From the NCBI GenBank assembly GCA_051294375.1, contig CM119265.1, positions 19,904,012 to 19,968,011 on the forward strand: a DNA stretch of 64,000 nucleotides, given 5' to 3'. Position numbers and translations under genes: made by a program. The notes beneath the pieces are model-generated. The model was not told the DNA's origin, searched no databases, and was given only the letters and a program-made list of their open reading frames with translations. The stretch comes from Paraspadella gotoi. Taxonomy: Eukaryota > Chaetognatha. This document shows positions 11,773-23,877 of the stretch, one piece after another (position 1 is the stretch's first letter; each line of letters starts with the position of its first letter).

Positions 11773-13281
11773 TTCGGTTTTATTGAAATATATTATTGAA
11801 ATATATTATTTTCGGAAGTGGAATGGCTTTTCGCCTGCGTTCACATGGTTTTCAACCTTTTAAAAATGAGGGGGAGAGAAATGTCTTTGGTAATAAAAGT
11901 GATTGGGGAAAAAACTTTAGAAAAATTACTAATTAAATTGCTACAACTCAATTAATTACACTGGTTTTCGTTTAAATATGAAAATTTTAAATTGTGTTTG
12001 AGAGTTGAAGTGGCGATTTAGAATTAAGATCGACGAAAAATCATAACTGAAATATTTGAATTCCGGCTTGCTGAGGCAAGTTCGAAATGGCCTGAACCTG
12101 ACAGCACTTCAGAATCAAATGATGTAATCTGATGTAACATGGGTTGGGTGATATATCTTTTTATAATACAACCAAAGCGGCTCGGTTTATGGTAAAACAT
12201 TAGCAAAACTCAACGTGAAGCACTTTTTAATATCAACGGTTTAAGCTTTTTTAAAGCATAAAGCATATATCTAAGAAGCCTTGAAGTTTAACCTGAAATT
12301 TGATTTTAACATTATCTTTGAATGTTTTTTTTTAACCTAAGCGAATAACTAAATAGAGATACTAGGTAATCTTTATCTCATAGCGACATACAAATATAGC
12401 AATGAGCGTAAAATCGTTTGGTTTTTGACAATACCAAAAATCGAATATATTTTCGTTTCTTTTTAAGAGATAAAGAACTACCTGTGGATTATTTGTCCGT
12501 GTAAATGTTTGCTACGTCATCTTGACTACTTTGAATACAGAATTTTTGGTTTACTTCGCCGGAAAAAGCTGTTATTTACGTATTTTTCGTAAATTCAAAT
12601 CTGGATGTTTTCGTTGATTTGGCGCGACGGGGAGGAAGAAAGTCCCGGATGTGATAGAAAGCAGAGGGCGATGCTCGCCAGAGGGACTCGAGTGTAGCTT
12701 CAGAAAACAAATGATTTAAGCATTACCCAATTAAGATTACTAAGAATACTAAGAATAGCTAAAAACCAAGGTAAAATAAGGTAAAATAAGTTTTTAAATT
12801 GCGTTGAATTAATTTTGTTTTATTTAACTTATAGCATCTGACTTGAAATTTCCATAAAAACATTTCACATTTAACTTTGAACACGTAAAATTGATCGGAA
12901 ACTTAATAGTAATAACATTATATGATATAATTATTATTGATAAATAAAAAAGCATGAAATTAACGGAACATTCTATTGTGATTTTCTTAACTTTCCTCCG
13001 ATCATATTCGTACGTACGCGCATGCTAATGAAAAACTCCACGACCCAGGAAACAACAATTGGTCGTGATCCAATCAGAGCAATGGGAGCGTCGAGGCAAT
13101 AAAAGCGATAGAAAAAAAAATTAATGTTTGTCCGGCGGTTCTGACCAAACAAGCTGATGTCATCGGTGAGGAGGCCTTATTTGAGATCAGTACTCAACTT
13201 GATTCGGTCCCAACCCTCTACCTCACTCACTGGCCCAAACCTCTAAAAACTACATAGCAGATCAAGCGTCAAAAAATTAGC

Positions 13282-13283
<2 letters not shown>

Positions 13284-13324
<41 letters not shown>
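13284..13324. repeat. (CT)n microsatellite, about 41 bp
   Basis: Pure CT run on the plus strand, followed at 13546 by a GA run, so the two arrays face each other about 220 bases apart and could base-pair. Confidence 0.97.
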
Positions 13325-13328
<4 letters not shown>

Positions 13329-13542
13329 GATTTCGTGTCCTCTGCGAGAGAGAGAGAAGAGGAAGAGGAGAGCCGAGTGTCGGAGCTGGAATGAGACAGA
13401 ATGAGACTGCATTCGATGCCTCCGAAAAAAACATTTTTCCCTACGATTCGCAAATCGTGTGATCGATCGATGGCGCAAGCAACTTTTCCGGAGTGTCATC
13501 GATTCTACCCTCAACATTAACTTACCTATTTTTTTAGTTTGG

Positions 13543-13545
<3 letters not shown>

Positions 13546-13599
<54 letters not shown>
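13546..13599. repeat. (GA)n microsatellite, about 54 bp
   Basis: Pure GA run, complementary to the CT run at 13284-13324. Confidence 0.97.
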
Positions 13600-13601
<2 letters not shown>

Positions 13602-14145
13602 GGTCGACGTGTTTAGAATAGGGACATGAGGTAAAACTCCCTCCGAATCGAAAAACCGGTCGATGTCCTTACAGATTTATTTTAATGCGACCAATGAACC
13701 ATGAAGTCGAACGGTTGTTTTCATTTTGTCTTCATTTTTTGTATAAATTTTATATAAAGTTGTATTAAAAAAGACAAATGACTCTCTCGAAAGTTCTGGT
13801 TTGGTTCTCATTTGTTTTTAAGTAGATATATTCACTTATTTGTGATCTCTCACGGCATCGCCTTTTATTGACGTAACGGGTTTTTCATTGTGCACAAGTC
13901 TGCATCCAGTCATTATCCATATTTCCATTGATTACATCTTTCTAATATAGCGGTTTCTAATATATTTGAGGTCATCGAAACATATACATTATACAATTTA
14001 AGAGTTCATCCTACGCTTCTGTATGGCATATTTTTTTTTAATTTTAAATTTTGTTTTACTTTTTTTTAAAAATTACCAGGCGTCAGTTGAATTTCACCGA
14101 CCTTTTTTATCGGGATTAAAAGTTAATTAAATAGTAGTGACTAAC

Positions 14146-14214
14146 CTCATCAGCTGGAGTGTTATTGATCTTATCTGTGCCCATCGTTATCTCCGTTTAA
14201 GTCGTCATTTCGTT
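14146..14214 (-). other. Spliced minus-strand exon with a short ORF, possible CTDSPL2 5' exon
   Basis: The exon has a good acceptor (TTTCTTTCAG ending at 14215) and a donor (GAG|GTTAGT at 14145). It contains ATG at 14184-14182 and the open reading MGTDKINNTPADE, which runs to the donor in phase 0. Joining to an acceptor near 11834 would give only 13 more codons before a stop, so it may be an upstream ORF in the CTDSPL2 leader. It could instead begin an unrecognised gene whose other exons I did not find. Confidence 0.4.
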
Positions 14215-14809
14215 CTGAAAGAAAAATTACTCGATAACTATTCCTTAGATTTCAAAATACTGAAAATTTCCTTCTTTTTTGGCTCGTCACAGTGGGCAAT
14301 TTAACTCCCGAGAGCAAAAGTTCATTGGCTCAAATACTAATTAAACTTAATAAAGATTCCTTAGCTTCGTTCCTTCGTCGCACTAATTCGGGGCGATGAT
14401 CGTAGCCCGGAGAAATAATTTCGCACAAAGTCTAAGACTAAGATAGGATTCTAACAAAAATTCCAATTTTATCCAAAATGAAAGAAATCTTGTTCGACGA
14501 AATATTTTCACTGAACAGAAGAAAAAAAATTCCACCCATGTTTTTGCAATTAGTAGGAAAAAAATTTTCTTCATAACTAATGACCTTAATCGATAACGAT
14601 TTCAATTTTCCAATATAATAGAAAAACTAGTAATACTGAAGTATGGTCAGTTACAAATATTTATGAAGAAAGAATATTAAAAGTGTTTTATCCAATTAAA
14701 ATGGTTATTGCCTAGACCGCTCCGATTTGGTTTCTTCTTGGCTCGATAAGGAAGAGGGTTTGGCCCAATTGTGGTCTGATGACGTGTGCCGACCGCCGAG
14801 TTTACTCAC

Positions 14810-14850
14810 CAAGGGCTTTGTCCGTACAGGGCCAAAACAGGTTTTTTTAC
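14810..14850 (-). other. Possible minus-strand leader exon, donor edge only
   Basis: The minus strand reads CTTG|GTGAGTAA with the donor at 14809-14808, phase-free and upstream of the 14214-14146 exon. The 5' edge is not defined. Its start would lie about 255 bases from the CerS start codon on the other strand. Confidence 0.35.
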
Positions 14851-15105
14851 GTTTTTTTCTCATTTTTTTTTTCCTAAAATTTTTTCATTAATTTTTATGA
14901 AACAAATCAGTAATCTCGCCGTTTCAAAATATACGTTTTGAATGAAGTTTGGTTGTGAAACTTGCTTTAATGCATGAAAACCTAAAAAAAACTGAAAAAA
15001 AAAGACCAAACAAAACGCTTCAAATCAATCACGAAAATACAATAATCCACGAGTTAAAAAAATAATAAACGGAAAAAAAAAGTCGAAAAATAAACTGCCG
15101 TCACC
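14851..15105. promoter_or_regulatory. Candidate bidirectional promoter, CTDSPL2 leader / ceramide synthase
   Basis: This spacer separates the possible minus-strand leader exon from the CerS ATG at 15106. It is AT-rich with A and T runs. No TATA box or initiator was distinctive, and the call rests only on the head-to-head layout. Confidence 0.25.
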
Positions 15106-18100
15106 ATGTCACTCGGCGGCTCGATGGTCTCGTGGATGAACGCGACGGCGCGGCAACATTTCCACATCTACACATCGATGTACTCCAACATGATGGAGCT
15201 CTACTCGAGTCGCGGGCTGGACCTGCAGGCCTTCGAGAAGCTGGAATTGCCCGACGCCGGCGTCGTGGGTTACGTCCTCGCCGGAGCCGTTGTCTGGACC
15301 CTCGCCAGATACCTCGTGGAGATTTCGATCCTCAAGGTGAGTCGAAGATCCCAGGTTGGGGTGTAGTAGCAAAGGGTTGCTTGAAATGCTGGGAGAAATG
15401 TGTGTGATTTATGATCATTGAATGTAAAGGGAAGTTATGGGACCTTAAAAATGAGCAATGGTGTAAAAACTATAAAAATTATGTCAGAACCCGAAGTGAA
15501 CCTTTAAGCTATATTGTTTATTTTCTATCGAGGTTAGCTTTTTGTCTTTTCTAATAAAAATGCAAAAACTATTAATAATAATCCACTTCAGTAAATTATT
15601 CTAGTACAAAATCCGTAAAATATCTTTAATTCACTCATAGAAATATGTATCCTACAACTGTAAATTGTGATTTGACATTACTATCAATCAATCAATCAAT
15701 CAATCATATTCGATCTTTAACATTTCTTCGTAATTACCGTACAATAAAAGGGCAATTAAGCTTGTTTCTGTGACCTATTCTCTATCTTTTTTCGATAAAA
15801 ACAAATGGTAATAAATCCAAATTCATCTTTAATTATTATTTTTTTCTTTTATCAATAATTAATCGAAATCATAAAGCTCTTGACGAATCGCTCTCCAGCG
15901 TTTGTATCGAGAGGAGCTTTTTTAAAGAAATTATTTAATCTTTATTGACGTCACGCCATCGTGACGTCGCCGTTGACTTCTTCGACTTCTATCGATATTT
16001 TCTCGAGAGCGTCCGATTCCCGACTTGCTTCACTCCCCCCGTAACTTGTTCCCAGTCCCCCTTTTCTATTAAAAATTCTCATTTCATCATCCAATCTCCA
16101 ACCTGCATCTTTAGATGGCGTTCGATATAAATCAATAATACAATTTCATGCATGATAAAATATTTGCTTTAATTGAGTAAGTAATAAGTTGTATGAACTG
16201 GCTTTCTTTGGTATCGTCAGCTTCGAAAGCGATCCATTAATTAAAGCCCAATGCTTTTTCGTGTGGTTAATCTGGCTGTACCTTAAATGCGGCTATGCAT
16301 ACTCCGCTTTATTAACTTTAAGTTGTTTATTTTAACAGCGATAAATAAACCAGTTTTTTTTTTAAATATCAAAACTCCTTAAAATTAAAAACTAATTTCT
16401 ATTCTTTTATGCCGTACTTGAAACAAAGCATTTCATAGTTTTAACCTGAGAGAGAAAACAAAGTTTTATTTTTCAAACGGACATGTTTCGACTCTTTCCC
16501 CCCCCTCCCGAGTCTTCTTCAGCGCAATGCCAAACATTATGAGAGAGAGAGAAAGCATCCAACAAAGAATTGAGTTGAAGGATAGTGAGGGATAGTGTTG
16601 AGGGTGAGGACAGCTGAAGGTAAGGACAGGAGAGACAGAGAGAGAGTGAAAAGAAAGGAAGTAAGGTCATTTGAGAATAAGTAGGGATCAATTTTAAAAC
16701 GCAACGAAAGTCTTTTCACTTTAGTTTTGACTTAACAAGTTTGAGCAAACAATGCCGGATCTGCCCACTATCATTTGCGGTGAGCAGCTGATCAGATAAT
16801 TAATTAATTAATTAATTAATTAATATTAATTTTTTTTATTTGTGTCAAAATCGTTTTCCACATTGTCTCGCCTCTCAATCACAAAACAACAATCTCGATC
16901 ACAAAATTAATTAATTAATTACAATTAATTAATAATTAATTAATTACTTAATTATTAATAATTAATTAATGCAGCTTGAATTTACATTTAATATAAAAAT
17001 ATTTGAGATTAAAGACGAAGTCTTATTACATCAACGATTTTATTTTAATGGTACAGACAAGTTTCGGCTTTCATTAAAGCCTTCAACGGTGCTTTGGCTT
17101 GAATGTACCATTAAAATAAAATCGTTGATGTAATAAGACTTCGTCTTTAATCTCAAATAACTCAAACACAACGAAAGAAAGTTTAATCACAATATAAAAA
17201 TAAAAAAGCATAATCAAATAGTGAAACAGATTGTTTGTTTTTTCCATTTTAACTCATTTCTACTTAGACGATTCCATCGAAACTTTATTTCCTGCTCAAT
17301 CACACACTTTCTTACCCACATACAAAAATTGAATTCAATCGCCCAATTCTCACATGGATAATTTGCGTTAAAATAGTGAAATATATTTTTTTGTTTTTTT
17401 CCATTTTAACTTATTTCCACTCAGACGATTCCATCCTCAATCACACAGTTTCCTAACCACACACAAAATTTAATTCCAATCCATCCATCAAATTACGAGT
17501 AATTGGTGTTTTTTGCTAAGGTGGGACACAGACAGACAGACGGACGGACATAATTTTTTTGGCATAATTTATCATAATTTGATGTGCTGACATGATATAG
17601 GTAAATGCCCGACAAGATTGGGGGGGCGGACCGACGGACCAACAAAGTGAATTATAGAGCCGGAATCTGCTGTAAGCACTAAGCAGATCCGGCTAAATAT
17701 AGGACGTAAAATTTTAATAAAAATACGTTTGGGGCAGCTTTAAACACTGCATGTGTCTAAAATTTGACATCATTAGACCAAATTGTCTAGCGGCTCGCAG
17801 GTTAGGAAAGTGAAGTTATTTTTATTGTTTTCACAGCCTTTTGCTTTGAGAGTTGGACTCACTGCGATGAACGCCATGAAATTCCCAGAGTCGGTGTGGA
17901 AATTAGTCGTACACACCCGACTCTGGATTTACACGGTTAATCTCCTTATTTACCCTGGAGTCTACCCGTACTTTCACGAGCCAGAGTCCGTTTGGAAAGG
18001 TAAGTCACAAGTGACGGTATTTTGGGTCTTTGGTCATTTGACCTCAGTCTAACTAAATTCTTTTCTCATTTATTTTGTTTCACATTTCAATCGAGCCACT

Positions 18101-19694
18101 GAAGATGACATAGAAACTAAGTCCATATGTCTTATCTCTGTATTTCTCCGTTAATATAATTTTTGTAATTTTTGTAATTTTTTATAATTTTACTTCATAA
18201 AAATTATAGTAACGTCTTTTTCTCTCTTTCTCCCCCAATGACATCCTCGTCCACGTCCAGACTGGCGGCTGGGAATGGAGGTCCCGGCCGACATAAAGTG
18301 GGTCTATTTCCTTGTGACGAGTTTCTACACGCACTCAGCCTACGCTTCCATATTCATGGATCACAAACGAAAGGACACGCTCGCGATGGTCATCCACCAC
18401 ATCGTCACACTGTCGCTCCTCGTCCTCTCGTATTGTACCAGGTAAATGCTCGTTCCGGGCCCTTAGTTCCAGGCTGGGCCGATTTTCGCCCGTTTAATTT
18501 TAACGAAGGTAACTCTTTCTCTAGTTATTTTCGGTTGGGTCTCTTGGTCTTAATCCTCATGGACATCACCGACATCGAACTTGAGGTGGCGAAAACCTGC
18601 GTTTATTTTCGCGATCGTCAAGGAGCCTCCAAAATGTTCACCAACGTCTGTGAAATTCTTGCCAATCTGGCGTTCATTGCCTTTTCCATTTCGTGGTAAG
18701 GAGATTAGGTCGATGTTATAAAGTATGAACATTTTATCATGTTTATCAATCTTTTTCATAGGGTTATTTTCCGTTTACATTATTACCCCACGAAAGTTTT
18801 GTATGCTACAGGTATGCATAATAGTGCCTTTGATGTGTAAAAACTATGAAATAACACAAAACTTTTTTAATTATTATGATTGCAGCCATCGTTCCATTCA
18901 ACATAATGTCTCAAACTGGACAGTATTTTCCCTTTGGGAATCTCTTCAACATATTATTAGGCATTCTTTTCTTTATGAACATTTGGTGGTTCTATGTGAG
19001 TACATCTTTGAATAATTTCTAAACAAAACCGCCTTAATTGATTAATTTGAAAGACTAAGTCTTGAAATATAATTTTCTTCTTTTTTGTTTTCAGTTTTAT
19101 CAGCAGATTTTATTAAATCCATCGAATAGACGAGACAATAAAATTATGAAAGTAATTTTTTTTGTTATAGTTTATCATCGACTTTTTGGTATCAATCGCT
19201 TGCGGAAAGCTGGATCGTCTGGAAGATATCAGAGAGTTCGAGGTCAAAGATTCATCCAAAGATGATCTCAAGTGTTCGTCGACCATCAAGAGTCAAGGCA
19301 AGTCATTGGTTTCAGAATTACGTATTTTAATTGTAAGCTAATTTATGAACAGATTGAGGAGACAGTAATTATTGTTATGTTAGTGACAGAACCGTTCAAT
19401 ATAGGCAGTCCCTGAGCTTCGGATCAGGCTGTAACACCGTGTTACAGGCGGGTTAAGCGACCACAATGAGGCGAATGACTTGCCTCCGACACCAATGGCC
19501 GCTGATGAACGGTTGGTGGATTTTAGTCCACCATAAGATGTTTTATTGCTAACTTTGCATTTTAGTAGTTTATTAATAAAACATTTATTTCACAATGCCT
19601 ATTAATTTCAGTAAATGGACCTGTTGCCAACGGCGTATCTTCAAATGCCAAAAATTCGTCGGCAGTGAACGGAATTCACAAAAAACAACTATGA
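15106..19694 (+). CDS. CERS1: Ceramide synthase, CerS1 type, complete
   Basis: Eight exons, 15106-15336, 17837-17999, 18261-18441, 18525-18695, 18762-18811, 18886-18995, 19171-19297 and 19612-19694, encode 371 residues. All phases fit. Intron 7 uses a GC donor (CAAG|GCAAGT); the GT two bases on would break the frame. A first membrane segment (VGYVLAGAVVWTLARYL) is followed by the TLC domain from about residue 132: KDWRLGMEVPADIKW, YTHSAYASIFMD, the essential His-His pair at about 177-178 (VIHHIVTL), LILMDITDIELEVAK, RLHYYPTKVLYAT and KLDRLEDIREFE. No Hox-like domain lies between the first segment and the TLC domain, as in CerS1. These ER enzymes N-acylate sphingoid bases with fatty acyl-CoA to make (dihydro)ceramide. 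CerS1 prefers C18 acyl chains; chain preference here is not visible. The C-terminal tail is Asn/Ser/Lys-rich. The start follows CACC, a good context. Confidence 0.96.
15680..15706. repeat. (ATCA)n run
   Basis: Short tetranucleotide run ATCAATCAATCA in CerS intron 1. Confidence 0.8.
16458..16525. repeat. Dispersed hairpin repeat, copy 1
   Basis: Contains CGGACATGTTTCGACTCTTT, then a C run, then GAGTCTTC and CAGCGC. The gactc/gagtc arms can pair. The same order recurs at 26056-26122 in the channel gene, and a degenerate form sits at 17040-17090. Probably a small mobile-element remnant. Confidence 0.5.
16795..16976. repeat. (TTAA)n arrays
   Basis: Two runs of TTAATTAATTAA, at about 16795-16824 and 16905-16976, in CerS intron 1. 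They are self-complementary and lie just before the large perfect inverted repeat. Confidence 0.85.
17001..17158. repeat. 55-bp perfect inverted repeat (hairpin / MITE-like)
   Basis: Arms 17001-17055 and 17104-17158 are exact reverse complements over 55 bases, with a 48-base loop. The loop contains a second small palindrome (GGCTTTCATTAAAGCC) and a degenerate copy of the ACATGTTTCG hairpin repeat. No target-site duplication is evident. It lies in CerS intron 1. Confidence 0.9.
19357..19534 (-). mobile_element. tRNA-derived SINE, copy 1, internally deleted
   Basis: Matches copies 2 and 3 at both ends: GACAGTAATTATTGTTATG at the left and GGATTTTAGTCCACC at the right. It lacks about 55 bases in the middle, including the B-box region. 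It sits in CerS intron 7, between the GC donor and the last exon. Confidence 0.75.
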
Positions 19695-22600
19695 GCTTCC
19701 CATTGATCTCTCAACCTGTCTCGGGGCTCAACTTACAAAGAGTCACGAAACACTCCGTAGCAACATTACAACTTATACTGTTACAGTTAATCACGTACCG
19801 TTTTATTTGGGTGGGAAACGCGCGGGAAAACGCTATTTAATTATTTTGGATAACTTCGGCGTGCATTCGTCGGAATATCTTTGTGTTAGGGCTTAATTAA
19901 ACCGTCCGTCGAAAGCAGAAACAGGCCTGAAATTATGTGCGCGTTGTTTTAATTTGGTCTTCCCCTTTTTTAAAAAATAATCGTACAACCAAAAACAGTT
20001 TTTGAGCCATAAGAATTACAATTTTTAATATCAGTTTGGTCTATATCTCAGTTTATTTAACAAGTTGTTGAGAGGCTTTATTTTACTCTGGACTGTTACA
20101 TATTCTTTGCTTTTATATTATATCAGTTTATACTCATTGAAAGCATAAATAATGTTTCGTAATAACTTCCAGTAGAAGCATAATGATGACTAAAAAGGCA
20201 ACAGAAGACTGTGGTTATGTAAAACTATTATTTATGCCTCTATTTTGTTTATATACATTGACTCTTATGAAAATTTTATCTACATTAGATTTATGTCTCA
20301 TATTTTTCACAATATCTAGTTCACATTTCCTCACAAGATCGGAGAATTGAATCAATCTAATTTTTTTAGCGTTGACCCTTTTTGTGTTAGATTTAATGGG
20401 GTTTGTAATATTTCGACAGCAGTGAGCATCATAAAAATTGAATTTTGTGGAATGATTACTGAACGCGTTATATGAAAACTATCGATTTGTCGTGAATTTC
20501 AAATCTTAAAAATTTTGCCCCAAAATTTGAATGTTTTTAAGTTATTTTTAAAACTTATCAATGCATATCTTTATCTGTTAAACAGAAACTGTTGAGTATC
20601 AAATGTTTGTTTTTAATTTGTTTGGAATTTAAACAAACCGTGAAGGATATACAGTAGAAATTCCCGTATTTCGAACACAAGTAACTGCATGTTTCGAAAA
20701 CCGGAATTTTTTTTTTGTTTATCGCATGTATCGACTTAATATTAATGGCAAATATTATTGATAGATACCTTTATTTCTATGCGTGACTTGTGCTACTGAC
20801 CCACTCCCTTTTATTCGAAGGAAGTTAAAAAAAGCAATCAAATTATATCGAACGAACATTATCGTATTCGTTTTCTTCCTTCGAAATTCTCTTTACTCAT
20901 GCATCTCTTATGTCGGTGGATTTATCTTTGTCTGTGATTATTCAATTACTCGGCTGATGGTGCAACTGACCAAGAAAGGGGACTTTTTTAAGTCACTCGT
21001 CTGATTCGATGCGCGCGAATGTCGTTTTTGCTTTCATTCGGTCTCTTTAACTTTGGAGCATTTTCATCACCTTTACACGTTTCTATTCCGTGCAAACTTA
21101 TTTCGTGTAAAACAAAAAGCTCTCGAAGCATTCCATAGGTTTCTGCATTGGAATGACATTGTGAATAATTTTTTTAGTTTAAATTGTGCACAATTCGTAA
21201 AGAATAAAGGATTTTTACCGTTAGAGTAATGGTTTTATAAACCGTAAAACACCAAAAAATTTTTTTTCCTCACTCTCGTAGTGACGAGACTGCTGGAAAA
21301 TATAGTTTAGTTCATACCCTTGCTTGCAGCGGGCTGCCACCATTAAATTTGCACCTTGGTTTCATTCAGAAACTTTTTACTTTTTATCCCATTTTTATTT
21401 GGCAAGGCTTAATAATTTGTTATTGCTCGTTACAATATCTGTAATATCTGTTTTTTCCTTTGTTGTTTTTAGGAAAAAATAGTTTATTAAACAAAAAGTT
21501 TTTCGCATCAGATTTTATCGTCTTTCTAAAGTGACTATGTATTTATGAAAAGGAGATTATAAACCAGGGCTCTCCGATAGAAAATTGCTTTTATTGTCCT
21601 ATTTTATGAATCGTGGTTTCGTGACAATTTAAAAATAGGCTGGAGGGTTATATTTGTACGCTCTCCTATAACGGACCAGATTTTTACGAGGAGCCCTCGT
21701 TTCTGTCTCCATTTTAAGACCTAACGTATAATTTACTTCGATTTTAAATTAAAGATTTTATTTTTGGAATTTTAATTTTTAATGTAGTTAATGAATACTT
21801 TTAGTCATTTTTATTTTGAGACAATTATATTTTCAGAAAAAAAAATCGCACTCAACCGAAATGTTAGAACGAATTCTGGTTTGATTGCGTGAGAAAACAC
21901 TTCATAAAAGGATGTGTATATAATTTTGAACCCCATGAAGGTTTCGTGAGTTGAATGGAAACAAATAGATGTTGTGACACTCACAGCTGCTTCTAATTTT
22001 ATATTTGGAAGGGATTTCCAAGAGTTACGTAGATCATCAACTAACACTATCTATTTTTAGTTAAATAGCTTTGTGGTGTTTGATATTTCAGAGTTCAGAC
22101 TGTGTTGAAAGATTAAAGAAATTGGCGCTTTAGTATGAAATGTTTTTAGTTTTTAGTCAATATTCCGTATTTATAACCATAAACATTAGGCCGGAACATG
22201 TTGAAAACTAGAAGTTCTCTCAAATAAATAATGGATGGGTGACTGTAAGAGAATATGAAAATAACAATAAATTTAAAAATTTATGATAAGCGCACGGAAG
22301 CATTTAAAGATTATTTTATTACTATATAAAGTTTAAAATTTTTTTTAATTTTTCAATTTTTTTTAATAGATTCTGATAGAGCTTTAAAAGTTAGAAAAAG
22401 TTTATTAATACAATTTTTTTAATTCTTTTTGTTTTATTGATGAAAATTTAAAAAAAAACATAAAATTCAGCCAATGATGATGGTGATTTTTTAAGTTTTT
22501 TTCTATTTTTAACTAATTTATTGTCAAAAATTAAAAAAATTGTAGTACTAACTTTCATTTAACTTTTCAAGCTCTATAAGAATCCGTTCTTAAAAAATAA

Positions 22601-23329
22601 AATTTTTAAAAAAGATTTTTGTCTTTTGTTATATATAATAATAAATATTTAAAAGCTTCCGTGCAACAACCCAATAAACTAATTCAAAAAGTTGTATTGA
22701 AAATCGATTTAGTAATAGAAGGAAAAAAGATTTTTTTTTTGAGAGAACGAGAAGTTATATTATATATTATATTTGGTCCGCCTTAATAAACATTAATTTG
22801 ATAGTGAATTGTGAAAATTTATTTTAAAAAAATAAATAAATTCAAAGATTATTAAAATAACGTTGGAGAAGAAAAAAATTGCATCCCGCTCCCGCGCAAC
22901 GATGGCGATGAAGAGCAAAACTACGACGAAGCTCATCGATCGACTGATCAAAACAACTGTGACTCCGAGGTTGTTCTTCTCATATATTTTTTTTTTCAAC
23001 AGCCTCGATGTTTTCGTTGGATTGTTGACGGTTGCCTTTGTAAAATATCGAATTTTAAGAAATCGTTATTGGCAAGAAAAACTCATATTAAAAATTATAT
23101 TGAGTTTGTCACGGTAGACACGGAAATACGTGAGCCGGTTGTGATTCTCTCCCTTTTCTCTCGTTCACTCAAGAAAACAACATGGATTGAAGATTCACAG
23201 CAACGGAAAAAGATGGTGACGACTTCGCAGAATTTGGTGATGGATCTCGGGAGAGTGGAGCTCTCGTGTCTGTCCGCTGCCATCCAATCACTTCACGACA
23301 CAGGTTCCGTGGAACTTGGATTAAAAAAT
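19695..23329. other. CerS 3' flank and spacer, AT-rich, no coding gene supported
   Basis: Besides 3' UTR sequence this holds one imperfect foldback element (22292-22664). The reading at 22863-23117 was considered as a channel 5' exon and not accepted, because its donor phase does not fit the next exon. Confidence 0.4.
22292..22664. mobile_element. Foldback / MITE-like element with long imperfect inverted repeats
   Basis: The ends are inverted copies starting GCACGGAAGC. Inner parts also match in inverted order, for example GATTCTGATAGAGCTTTAAA on the left against GATTCTTATAGAGCTTGAAA read from the right, then ACAATTTTTTTAAT on both. The arms are about 150-170 bases each and the centre is near 22475. 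No coding capacity. It is very AT-rich, but the matched GC-containing blocks exclude chance AT pairing. Confidence 0.65.
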
Positions 23330-23401
23330 GGGCTCGTCCGGGAGTCGAACCCGGGACCTCTCGCACCCGAAGCGAGAATCATACCACTAGACCAACGAGC
23401 C
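23330..23401 (-). tRNA. trnP-CGG: tRNA-Pro (CGG)
   Basis: The minus strand gives a 72-nt cloverleaf. The acceptor stem is GGCTCGT paired with ACGAGCC. The D arm has A-box sequence TGGTCTAGTGG. The anticodon stem is TCTCGC/GCGAGA with loop TTCGGGT (anticodon CGG), and the T arm is GGTCCCGGGTTCGACTCCC. No intron is present and all boxes are intact. Confidence 0.98.
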
Positions 23402-23593
23402 AAACTTATTTTAATGGTTATTAGTGGGCGGGTAATTCTATGAAGCCTTTTTAATTTTTTTTATAGAAAATAATGATTTATTACGTATTACGTAAATTGA
23501 GTTAACATTGACTCAATAAATTGCTCTCCATTTTATTTTCCTCCAAAACGGTTTAGCTTTAAATTAAAAAGATTGGGTACCACTCATATCGCT

Positions 23594-23666
23594 GCCCGGT
23601 TAGCTCAGTCGGTAGAGCACAGGACTCTTAATCCTGGGGTCGTGGGTTCGAGCCCCACATTGGGCG
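23594..23666 (+). tRNA. trnK-CTT: tRNA-Lys (CTT)
   Basis: A 73-nt cloverleaf with the acceptor stem GCCCGGT paired to ATTGGGC. It has A box TAGCTCAGTCGG, anticodon loop ACTCTTAA (CTT) and T arm GTGGGTTCGAGCCCCAC. A T run follows shortly after the 3' end, as expected for Pol III termination. It lies head-to-head with tRNA-Pro, about 190 bases away. Confidence 0.98.
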
Positions 23667-23877
23667 CATCTATTTTTTAAGGTTATTCGTAAATTTTATA
23701 ATTTTAATATATTTAAGATATTGTAGAATCGGCTTAATACCGTATCTTAAAATTTTCACCAGTCACCACCTATGCCATAATTATTTTTTTCCCTTGCAAT
23801 TAGCACAACAATAAACTTAATTGGTGAAGTTTTCTTCTAACTTCTGTCATTTAATTTAATTTGCAATTTCCCACCAG

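Larger units (their letters stand above)
11773..14145. other. CTDSPL2 upstream region, no coding gene supported
   Basis: AT-rich DNA holding two dinucleotide arrays (13284-13324 and 13546-13599). A minus-strand GTAAGT site follows AAATAG near 13527. I found no domain-bearing reading. If the exons at 14.1-14.8 kb belong to CTDSPL2, most of this is a 5' UTR intron. Confidence 0.4.

Noticed and set aside
22863-23117. Open reading as a 5' exon of the channel, with a hydrophobic stretch that could act as signal anchor
   Set aside because: Its donor after ACTCCGAG leaves two bases of a codon, while the exon at 23878 needs one base before it; no alternative donor was convincing.
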